This document shows, piece after piece, positions 49,644 to 58,672 of a stretch of DNA of 64,000 nt. The first letter of the stretch is position 1. Each line of letters begins with the position of its first letter. The DNA lies in assembly GCA_027382625.1 (NCBI GenBank), contig JAJKFJ010022587.1:1-64000 (forward strand), written 5' to 3'. Origin of the DNA: Tetmemena sp. SeJ-2015. Taxonomy: Eukaryota > Ciliophora > Spirotrichea > Sporadotrichida > Oxytrichidae. A program made the translations under genes and the position numbers. A model generated the notes under the pieces. It worked only from the letters and a program-made list of their open reading frames with translations, was not told the DNA's origin and did no database searches.

Positions 49644-52600
49644 TCAGATAGCCTTTTAGAAAGGCGATAGCGATCTGTTAGTGCTCCCTCCTCCCTGAGA
49701 GGTCTTTTCATTCTTGTGCTACTGTATCAGAAAATTCTTAATGTTTGGATGCTGCATCAGCATCTGCTATTGCTGCTATTATGTCTACTGCGATTATTGC
49801 TGAGATTTCCTACCAACTTATTGCTGTTGGAGATGGAGTGCTGCCAACTGCTCTTGAGTCAAAATTCTCGAATGAGATTTATAATAATAATAATTAAGGG
49901 AATTAAAGGGCCCCCGGCTTAAATAAGATAGGCCGTGACGTCAATGATATTGCTGTGACGCACTTATCTGACGCACACAAACCTTCCAGCCGAATTAGGG
50001 ACATTAAACACCTGGCACCCCCGCCACCTCACACTCTGAGCGAAGCCCCGGCTTCTGCAGACCATCCAAAAAAAACCTAAAAGGAGGAAAAAAAATCCGG
50101 AAGTTCGACCGGGAAACAAGTTGCTGCTTCCCGATAGCGTCTGCTTACGCCTGTCCAACTGCATGACTGATGTTTGCCCATAGATCTCGTCCCTCCCCGC
50201 CTAAAAGGGATTAGGAAGGTGAGTGGGACCCACTCACCTTTGATTATCTTCTTCCAGTGAGCAGCTCACACCTTCCCCAGGGCTTTCGTGCTGCCATTAT
50301 TCCCTGCCTCTTTTAAGCATCACCCACCAGCAATGGATTACCAAACCAGAAAGCCTTCAGGGAAAGGGCGACCGGTGCCTAGTGCCGGTCGTGTGCGTCC
50401 TGAATTTTAACTTTCTAATTTAATAATTTGAATGAGATTTATAAAAAGTATGACAAAGAAAGAAAGCTGTGTTATCTAAAAAATATATTAGAGATTGCTG
50501 TTGCTATTGATTGAAATGGATTTGCGCTTGACTAATGATCATTTAAGCAAGGCTTGTGTCATCTGGATCCATCAAATTCGAAGAGTGTTGTGGAACGGGA
50601 GAGTGACTGCTACCCTTCTGCTGCTAGTAGGATATCTGATTGTTCAAAGACGCATCGAAATATTAATTATTCTTATTTGACTGTTAGAGATTCGAGAAAT
50701 AAAAATTATTATCAACATACTTCACTTCAAATATGAGAGATTTTATCTAAGATTTCCATCGCTCTTCTTATGATGCTTGTTGCCAGTAATTAAATTTTAT
50801 TGCATCTGAGCCTTTAAGTCTATGATCTTATTTCCAAAGCCCTGGGAATGGTCTCTGCTGTTTTGCTTTTGGGAAATGTTCACAACCTTCTAATGAGAAT
50901 GATTTGAATGGTCTCCAAAGCTTTCTAATAGCATAGTTTAAGACTAAAAAATTAAAGTAAAACTCAATTTCAAAATGCTAATGAAGACTCGTCATCGGTT
51001 TGGTTCATGTCTTGAGCGACTCCGCCTCCACGGATATTACTCTTATTTATGCTCTTAGAGCTGATGTCACTAAAGCGCGAGGCCATCGTTATCTTTTCTT
51101 CTATGATATTTCCACTTGACTTTGAAAAGGTTTCGTTCAAGAATCCAGTACCTTACCCTGCGCTTTCACCCTCATCGTCGTCTTCACTCATTATATCGCT
51201 AGAATAGCAGTGAAGAGCCTTCATGAAAGATGGAACTGGATCTCCCTCTTGATCTCTCATATTAGTTGAGGGCTTAGTGCTGTTATCGGAGGTCCTCACG
51301 ATCTAATTTTGCCCATTCAGTCGAGAGTTATTACTGCTCGTCATCCTAAAAGTCTGAGCGTTACTTCTTGAATCGTGCATGTAGCTCTTCATCGTTTGCT
51401 AATACGCCTAGCTCTCGAGTAGTTTATTCTGAAGTTTCTCTACTTTCTTTTCTGCTCTTAATCTTTGCAGGGCCTCTCTCTCATATTAGTCTCTGAGGTC
51501 TTTTTCCTTCTGTTGATGATGAAGGAGCTTCAATTCTAACTCTTCAATAAGCTACTGTCTGCTAGAATCTCCGCTGGCCATGGCACTTGCAGAAGGTGTT
51601 TCTTCATCTCCACTCGACTGAGATGCAATTCCGTTTACAGTTTTTAAAAGGAGTGTTGGATCCTTAACTTTAGTCTTGATAAGGGGCCAAAGTTGCTTGA
51701 AAATGGCACTCAGGTTTTGAGATTCTTTCTTGGTCTCCTGTAATTTCTAATAGAACAGTTTTTCGCTATCTCTCAGCAAGCCCAATAGTTTCTTATTCTC
51801 AGATTTTAAGGACTTTATCTTCTCTGTGTATAAATAAAGCTTATGAAAAAAATGAAAATGTAATTAAAGATAGACAAATGTATTTCCTTTCTCTTTCTTT
51901 GAAACTGAGCCCACCATCGGATCCAATCGTTGCATTCATATTCTAAGCATTAGCTAGATTTACTTGAGAGATATTGTTTGAATGGTTTTAAGATGTAATC
52001 TACTAAGACTTGCTAACTAAATTAGCGAACTAGGAAGAGGAGGAATTATTTCTATGGCCCTAGTTACGAGATACATTTTAAGTTTGATTGGGATAGAAAT
52101 TTTGAGCTGTTTGCGAAACCCCTCCTATGATAGATGTATTCTGAGAATTCTGGATATTTGAGTGTCTAACAGGGGATATGCTTGAATTGTTGTGTGATGG
52201 ATTTTTTGTAAATAGGATATTTCCCTGATTCCTCTCCATGGATACATCATTCGCATAGCTAGTATTGGTAGTATCTTTGATCAAGGGACTTCTAGCTTGG
52301 GTGGTTTGGATATGCTATTGCTGTTGTAACTGCATCTGCTATGCGATTGCCGCGAAAGAAGATGCGTTTAAATTTTGATGTGCATTCAACTACTATTGGG
52401 TCTTCTATGAAGAAACAGGCTACGAATTTGACTATCCTCCATTTCCACCGTTCGAGAGTTGAGTCACGAGGAATACTTACTGGCTCAAAGAGGGTTGATG
52501 TGAGGCGGATTTCTCATTTACCATCATGCTCTGGGATCCGTTAAAATTCGCAGCAGCTCCTAGCAAAGACAGAGCGCCTTAACCCATTCCGGTGGTTGGA

Positions 52601-52824
52601 CGCTCCGGAGTCCACTGCTAATTATGATTATTGTGATTGTAATTGATTGGAGCATTCTGAGTTCCAGAGGCTTGTCCCTTTATATTGTTATTAGCGGATC
52701 TACTGCTCAAAGCTCCTTCTGCAAAATTTTAAAGATGCGCAGTTTAGCCTATAGGATAGGGAGATTTTTAGTTTGGGTTATTGATTGAGGAGTTTGAACC
52801 ACGATGAGTCGAGCTTTTTTTCAT
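49644..52824 (-). CDS. Coiled-coil protein with poly-Gln C-terminus
   Basis: ATG 52824 (MKKSSTHRGSNSSINNPNQK) opens a Ser/Asn/Gln-rich N-terminus. A coiled coil follows at about 51820-51420: IKSLKSENKKLLGLLRDSEK, LFYQKLQETKKESQNLSAIF, RQQLIEELELKLLHHQQKEK and ALQRLRAEKKVEKLQNKLLE. A Ser/Asp-rich part (SEDDDEGESAG) and a Gln-rich tail (TQEQLAALHLQQQQ; QQQQQQMLMQHPNIKNFL) end at TGA 49644. Two IESs sharing the pointer GAGATT (50440-50496 and 50693-50742) link what otherwise look like two genes. The second IES carries a 545-bp insertion at its border. The function is unknown; the layout resembles centrosomal or scaffold proteins. Confidence 0.6.
49885..50429 (-). mobile_element. SINE-like insertion, 545 bp, with 15-bp target-site duplication
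   Basis: GAATGAGATTTATAA occurs at 49870-49884 and 50430-50444, directly flanking 545 bp that are much GC-richer than the surroundings. On the minus strand the insert ends in an ATT-type microsatellite (positions 49885-49893 on plus) next to the duplication, as in LINE-mobilised SINEs. It has no long frame. Two hairpins are visible: GGTGAGTGGG/CCCACTCACC (50218-50238) and GACCGG...CCGGTC (about 50370-50391). A short word resembling a pol III B box (GGTCGAACTTCC, minus strand near 50107) is present but imperfect. The duplicated target contains the pointer of the adjacent IES. Confidence 0.72.
50440..50496. other. IES, 57 bp, pointer GAGATT, with the mobile insertion at its border
   Basis: GAGATT lies at 50434-50439 and 50491-50496, with a third copy at 49874-49879 beyond the mobile insertion. 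Joining the outermost copies (removing 49880-50496) gives, on the minus strand, NQQQQQSHSRILTQEQLAAL in frame. Confidence 0.8.
50693..50742. other. IES, 50 bp, same pointer GAGATT as its neighbour
   Basis: GAGATT lies at 50687-50692 and 50737-50742. On the minus strand excision gives SDGNLRQNLQQSNKNNQYFD and removes a TGA at 50722-50724. Confidence 0.8.
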
Positions 52825-53010
52825 TTTTAACTGTTAATACGGTCGATTCCCTTAAGAGATTAATTTATATTTTTATATCTAAATTCTCTAATGCCTACTC
52901 TAGCACAAAATCAATTCTTCAATTTGTATAAAAATGATTAAATGGCTATCATTAGGACAACCAATAGGCAATAATTAATTATCAGAATGAGCTCGTATGA
53001 AATTATGAAA

Positions 53011-54650
53011 TCAACTCATTTACATTGCACCACAAAGAATTTCCAAGCCTTAGCTCAATCCCAAAACTATCTGCTCTTTCTCTTTCAAATAGACCAAAGT
53101 TTTATCAAAATGGCTTTTGAAGACTTCCTCTATCAAAATCAGGTGCTCTCTATCTCTCAGAAGAATAGATTTCATAGAGTTCAAGAAATCCAAATGCCTT
53201 TAGATTTTCAAAAGCCGAGTGAAGAGCAGTTTCTAAAGCTCCTCCTCTATTTTACTGCCACCTTTTTGGCTTTGATCTAGAAGTTAGTTTAAAGATTTCA
53301 AGTTTATTCTTTCATAAGAAGAAGGAATCTGGTTCTTCACATAAGATTGCTTGTTGAAAGCGGGTAATGCTACAAGCTTCGAGCAGTCTTTGTTTGAAGG
53401 GGAAGAATTCAGAGCTGAAATCTCAAAGCAACCAGCATCTCCTTGAGCTGCTCTTGAAACTTAGGTGTCCTGAGTATTTTTATCTGAGTCAAAAAGATCC
53501 TCTTGCTCAACAATACTAACCTTTCTCTAAGCATCAAGGCCCTCTGTTTTACTTTCAAGAAAAGCAAAATCAGTGGGACCCTCAAAGTTTAAAGGAGGAT
53601 GATTGAAATGTGTTTAAGCCTGCATGATCATTAGCTCATTCTCATGGCTTATCTCCTTTGTCTAAAGCCGCTAGTTCAATTCAATTTCAAAGCGACTTTG
53701 TTAGAATTAGGATACACCCTTCGCAGAAATATCTTGGGATTAAAACTCCTAAAAACCCTCAAATGAATTGATCTCCAAGGATTAGACCCCACTCACCAGC
53801 ATACCATCCTCCTCACTCATCATGTTCAAAGAATTGGCTGATATGAAAGAACTTCTTCCAAACCTTGCTTGAGAGAGCCTTTGAAAGAATTGAGTAAGCT
53901 TGGACTCATCAGACAGAATTTCCCTCATGAACTTCTCTTCATAGTCATCTTGTTGATCATTGAGAGATTACTCATTCCTCCCTACTCCCGCTTCATCACT
54001 CATGAGATTCTGAGAAAAAGAAGCCATCTCCACTCCATTATCAGAAAGTTGAGTATCATGATAACTCTGCAGTAAGCTCTGGAGTCTCTTCTCCAGGTCT
54101 TGAGAACTTTCCTAGCTTAGGATAGTTCTCATACTGTAAACGAACTGCTCTTTGGACATCTCAAAAGGATTGGATTAGGTCTACTCAGAAATCTAGAGTG
54201 TGTGATGGCCGGTTCTCTAGGTTTGCAACTTTGCAGCTTCAGCTTAGGTCTTTTAATTTAAATTGAAATGCATTTAATTCTCCTTTCTTTTAGAAAAGTT
54301 TCTCAATCTCCTCGGCAAGGCCTTTCTAGATCCCATTTTGGAGCAAGTATGTTGAGTCTTGGGTGAGAGTGGAGTTTGAGTTCGTCTAAGTTCTTAAAGT
54401 TATGATAAGAATTAATGAAAGTGAAAAGGGCTGAATGCAAGAGCTCAAGTTGAGTATCACTCATAATTGACTCGGACTGTCGGTGCTTTTAGTTGAAGGC
54501 AAAAGTCTCAATATCCTGACTGCTTCTGCTCTCAAGACAAATATCCACCTAATAGTATAGGATCGTTGTTAATTGCGTAAATGGAATAAGCGAAATAAAG
54601 GAAGACTTACCCGAAATATTTTGGCTGAATGGTGGTAGTAGTAGTAGTGT
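53011..54650 (-). CDS. Uncharacterised coiled-coil protein
   Basis: A first exon ending ATA TTT CGG is followed by an intron (GTAAGT...TATTAG, about 54613-54555), then VDICLESRSSQDIETFAFNQ and MSDTQLELLHSALFTFINSY (ATG 54464). A one-base shift near 54370 is needed to reach STYLLQNGIQKGLAEEIEKL. The body is acidic and coiled (SKEQFVYSMRTILSQESSQD; LEKRLQSLLQSYHDTQLSDN) and the C-terminus is KIEEELQKLLFTRLLKIQRH through DREHLILIEEVFKSHFDKTL to GAMQMS-TGA at 53011. The length is about 440 residues. No family is recognised. Upstream of the first exon lies a TAG-triplet repeat between inverted repeats, so the true start is not fixed. Confidence 0.55.
54256..54292. other. IES, 37 bp, pointer TCTTTTA (7 bp)
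   Basis: Pointer copies lie at 54249-54255 and 54286-54292. On the minus strand excision gives EEIEKLFQKTQAEAAKLQT in frame. Confidence 0.82.
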
Positions 54651-54707
54651 AGTAGTAGTATAGTAGTAGTAGTAATAGTATAGTAGTAGTAGAGCGATTC
54701 AGCCAAA
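54620..54707. repeat. TAG-triplet microsatellite between 11-bp inverted repeats
   Basis: TTTGGCTGAAT (54620-54630) and its exact inverse complement ATTCAGCCAAA (54697-54707) enclose about 66 bp of imperfect GTA/TAG repeats. It lies between the coiled-coil gene and the GC-rich block. It may be a small foldback element or the edge of the adjacent element. Confidence 0.7.
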
Positions 54708-54802
54708 TTATTAATCTCGACCACTGGCCACCACGATCGTATCTTTGATTAATTAACCGCCCACCCTTCTTAAATAATTAACGATCACTTTTCAATTTAA
54801 AG

Positions 54803-56089
54803 ATGCTGGCCACCACCTAGCCACGCCTACCACTGCGAGCTCTCTCGTATGTCTTGAATCCAATTAGCCACGCTGACCTCCGCCAGCTCCGCAACGATCT
54901 AAAGAGCTAGGAATGTAAATAGTCTGAGCAGTAGACTCAGTCGACTCAGTCGAGTGGAACTCTTGCCTCTGAGAATAACGACATTAGCGAACTAAAGGAT
55001 GATTAACGTCCAGGCACGGTCATCTCTTTGAACTCCGTAGCCCAGCTATCGGTCAACCGCTACCACTCTACCCTCGTCTTGGATGACACGGACCCTTTCA
55101 GCAAGCATGAGATTATAGTTCACGGACCCACACATGCTCAACGGTAACGCCAGCAGCTCATCACAGGGCTCCCTGAAGTACTTGAAGTGCACAGCAAGAG
55201 TGCAGCAGCTAATCAGCAAAGTTCAACTCTCAGAGAATGCGTGAATGCTGTACAGGGCCCTCCTTGTAAGGAAATTCCCCCTTGGGAAATTGTAGGAAAA
55301 AAACAGGGCCGCCCCTTTTGTTAGAACATTTCCTCCCTACCGGGCACGCTTCCAGCTAAATCGCACCCCCGGGCTTCAGATTTTCGAAATTAGGGTGCTC
55401 GCAGTCCAATCCTGATAGGACCGCAACCAAGAGTACAAGCTCGGCTCAACACTCGAGGCTTCCAAGGAATGATCTAGTAGAACTTGAGGGCTGCTCTCCG
55501 ACTTGAGGAGTCGCAAAAGATTCGAGTGGATGGAGTGAGCCGCAACAAGAGAATACGAGGGCTCCTTGAGAAGGTGAAATAAACATGCAGGGAGGGATGG
55601 AAGAAGTCGAAAGATAAGCGACAAGTTTTGGAGAAAGGCACGCTTCTCCACTCACATCAATAGCATCGCCATCCCAGTTCATAACAAATACCGTTGCTGA
55701 AGTCGAGTCCAGAGCAGCAGTAAGTGTCCCAAGCACCGCCGTCTTCATCCGGGCTTTAAACTATGGCGCTCCTTGACCGCCTCTATGAAATCGATATAGA
55801 GATTGATGAGGTGTAAGAGGAGGAGGTAGCCCATGCTTCTAAAATCAACATCACTGAACGAATGCTTAATGAGCGCGAAATCCAGGCAGTCTGCTTCGCC
55901 TTCGACGATGCCCTCTTGATTCACAAACGGGCCAAGCAGCACAAGGTTAAGCTCAAGAAGACTCTTCAGACAATGCACTCTAAGTCCAACATCACACCCC
56001 CACCCCTTCACTCAGAACTCAAAGACTTCAGCTTTGATTTAAAGAAGATCTGCAAGAAGATAAGCAACCAGAGGAACTACCTTTTATGA
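54803..56089 (+). CDS. Unrecognised 428-residue protein of a GC-rich block (ORF1)
   Basis: With TAA and TAG as Gln, a single frame runs from ATG 54803 (MLATTQPRLPLRALSYVLNP) to TGA 56087-56089 with no intron or IES. The N-terminal half is polar and Gln/Ser-rich, with a basic middle (EESQKIRVDGVSRNKRIRGL; EKVKQTCREGWKKSKDKRQV). The C-terminal 110 residues are helical (LLDRLYEIDIEIDEVQEEEV; DALLIHKRAKQHKVKLKKTL). The DNA is distinctly GC-richer than neighbouring genes, yet it uses the ciliate Gln codons, so it is adapted to this host. Lack of IESs, opposite orientation to neighbours and a second frame behind it suggest a germline-limited mobile element. An 11-bp direct repeat CTGGCCACCAC (54724-54734, 54806-54816) lies at its start. 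No transposase, integrase or reverse-transcriptase motif was recognised. Confidence 0.5.
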
Positions 56090-57478
56090 CTGGTGGCACA
56101 GAGTGCCTCTGCTCGCACACCGCATTCCTTGCGAGGCTAAGCCTTTATATTTGAAGGATCTTTCGGTGGATACTCTATTACTGGCATTCCAAGAAAGTAA
56201 CGGCAGGTCACCATCAAGTACCTCGATTGGGTGAAGCATGAGGAGGAGCAAGAGATGAGTTAGAGAGTCGAGAAGAACTTGTGCGAGCTGTTTAAGTTGG
56301 TGAAAGGGGCAGACTAAATATTAGGCGCCTACTAGGATCTAAATAGGTCACTGGCAAAAGCTGCTACACGCAAGGTAACTCAAATCGAGTGTGCCGTGTT
56401 TGGATGAAGGCGTCTTCTTCCTTAGGTAAAAGACATAAAGCGCAGGGAATGCAAATATTTCTATAAATGGAAGTGCCGCCGGTAGCACAGATTATTGAAT
56501 CCATGCTATCAAGGAAGCGAGAACAATGACTGGGAGAAGCAGTCAATGCAGTAACGAATACTTATCAAGTCAACTCAGTTAGACTTGGAATTTATGCTGG
56601 AAGCTAGCAGGTTCATCCTCGTTAATTATGATGAGGTTCCACAGTACGTGGAAGCGCCTGAGGTGGAGATGGAAATATATAAAGTCAAGGCGCTCAAGAA
56701 GATTATGCACAATACTGAAGATCAGCGAAGGTGGCTGCACAAGCTGGAGGAGTCGTGCTACATAGCGAAGAAAGGTTCGAGTTATAAGCTATACTTATAG
56801 CGCGGTGCAGATGTGAAGATTTTACGGGATGAAGAGTATCGGAACTGGCCAATCTTATAAACTAGCTATGAATATTAGCTCCGCCTGGCCTAGGCTACAT
56901 AAGGGTCCACCCTTTCACTCAATGTAATTAATTATTTTAAACCATAGCTTTAGCAGGTGGACGACGATGGCATAATCAACGACAGACAACAGCAGACAGA
57001 AGGAGCAACTCCTGAGATCCCTCCAGGCAGACGGCAAGAGGGGCCAGGAACTGCTCAAGGAATTCATGGAGGTCTTGCTCGAGGAGCAGAAACAGGAGGA
57101 GGAGATGAGGGAGGTGACGGAGCTGCAAGCGAAGACGATGGCAGCTATTACAACCCTTACGATGCGCGCTGCATAAAGAGGCGCCAGGAGAAGCGAGCTG
57201 CAAAGGAGGCTCGATGAGCACTTATCGAGAAGAACCGTCGTGACATAAGAGATGGCTAATTCGGTTGGCTCTGGCAGCGTATCTTCTAAAGATCAGAGCA
57301 ATTCGCAGCACTGCGACAGGAAGCAGCTGCAGGTGTATAGACAGAGCAAAGCGCAGGAGAGCAAATGGGTTTTTAAGAAGATGATGATAGGGGAGCTTTC
57401 GCTTCTTGGAATGCCTGGTTAACTGGGACTCCATTTGAGAGCCACCAATGTGGAAGTAATTATTTATTTAATTAAGAA
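56090..57478 (+). pseudogene. Second long frame of the GC-rich block (ORF2) with two internal TGAs
   Basis: One reading frame directly after the ORF1 stop stays protein-like for about 460 codons: VTIKYLDWVKHEEEQEMSQR, KNLCELFKLVKGADQILGAY, CKYFYKWKCRRQHRLLNPCY, LDLEFMLEASRFILVNYDEV, KLEESCYIAKKGSSYKLYLQ and DGQFGWLWQRIFQRSEQFAA, ending near 57478. It is interrupted by TGA at 56403-56405 (CAVFG/RRLLPQ) and 57215-57217 (KEAR/ALIEKN). No start codon near the beginning is obvious. An overlapping frame at 56980-57420 is also coiled-coil-like, which may point to a frame shift. It is either a decayed copy or UGA is read through. The protein is not recognised. Confidence 0.45.
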
Positions 57479-58287
57479 TGATACCTAATACACGATGATC
57501 TTATACTATAAGATAAGTCAACTTGAGTACTTGACCTCTCGTCGTGAGGATTCAAACTAGAAGAGCAGTTCTCAAAGGATGATGATGGATGATTCGCATG
57601 AGCTCTCAAAGTTGAGAAGGAAAAGGGTGAAGTGCTTTTCTTCAAGTCTTTTTTAGCAGATGCAAACAAAAAAGTAGTAGGTCTTGGAAGAGAACTGAAA
57701 TTTGTAGTCTGAGGATTAGAAATCATCTTTTAGGCTTCAACTTAGTTCATTAAATCAATAAGACTCAAAATATAAAAATAACTGATTTCAAGGAATAAAG
57801 ATTAGAGTCAAATACTGCTGAAGTGGTCTGTAAACTTTGTGCTTCAAATTTCTTTTGAAGGCCATCTTACTTTTAAGAGGCCTGATGAAAGTCTTCTGGT
57901 TGCTTTTTAAAAATGGTGTATTCAAATATATCATTTTTTAAATGCTTCTTGTTTGCTTGGTCCATTACATCTTAAGTGTAGGTCTCAGTGATAGTGAGGC
58001 TCCTCAAAGATACTTTACTATCTAGGATAATCGATTCAGGCTCCTCGCAAAATTACTCATCTTTCAGATGCTGATCCAAATTCACAAAGCTTCGCATTTG
58101 ATTTTTCAAAATGTCTGAGCAGGAGTTTCTACTTGTCTAGAAGGAAAAGTTTTGTCGTTAGTTGCTGTTCATAGATCTTGAGTTTAAGATTTTACTTTTG
58201 CTAATTAATAATTTCTATCACCTTATCCTCTCCAATAAATATCTCTTGCGAGAAGTATTCATTTGTAAATACAACTTGTAAATCCAT
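57472..58287 (-). CDS. Uncharacterised protein with N-terminal coiled coil
   Basis: ATG 58287 starts MDLQVVFTNEYFSQEIFIGE and DKVIEIINQQKQNLKLKIYE, then KLFLLDKQKLLLRHFEK. A one-base shift near the A5 run (about 58108) is needed to continue FVNLDQHLKDEQFCEEPESI, ILDSKVSLRSLTITETYTQD, ANKKHLKNDIFEYTIFKKQP, an insert near 57745-57800, and MISNPQTTNFSSLPRPTTFL to SCIRYHS. The frame then enters the AT-rich edge of the GC-rich block with no TGA close by, so the real 3' end is uncertain and may lie beyond the block. No family is recognised. Confidence 0.45.
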
Positions 58288-58672
58288 TGAACTAAATTCT
58301 ATTATTTTTATTTTATTATTTTCCAATCAGCTACTTACTGATCCCTTAATCTTCAAGAGTGCTGCTTTTTATAGTTAGTGATTTGTTTGATTAAATATCA
58401 GTAGCTTTTATAAACCCCATTAGGGTTTATAATTTGCGATTGAATATATTATCCGCTTAAAAGTGGAGATTGAAATTATTCCAAGGTAGATAGCAGTTTC
58501 ATAAATGATTAAGATTAATGAAATCGTAGCTTTAATTGAGTATTTAAGCTCGTGATTGAAAATTGATAATAGTATTAAATCACACACACACATAATCACA
58601 CACATAATCACACACACACATCACACGCTTACATATTCATCACATCTCCACCAAAAGCCTAATATTGTAAAG
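58288..58672. other. Intergenic with CA-repeat
   Basis: AT-rich spacer between divergent genes. An imperfect (CACA)n/CACACATAAT tract at about 58581-58625 lies 50-90 bp upstream of the CDPK start. No coding frame with protein character is seen. Confidence 0.5.

Noticed and set aside
49442..49711. Separate gene starting MKRPLREEGALTDRY
   Set aside because: It overlaps the poly-Q gene's end in another frame and becomes AT-rich quickly; kept only as a possible alternative end.
52341..52544. Plus-strand frame MRLPRKKMRLNFDVH
   Set aside because: Antisense to the Gln-rich N-terminus of the coiled-coil gene, which is continuous with TAA/TAG as Gln.
55446..55748. Minus-strand frame MKTAVLGTLTAALDSTSAT
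   Set aside because: It lies antisense to ORF1, which is open over 428 codons with coherent composition. The minus frame is shorter and bounded by TAA/TAG that are not stops here.
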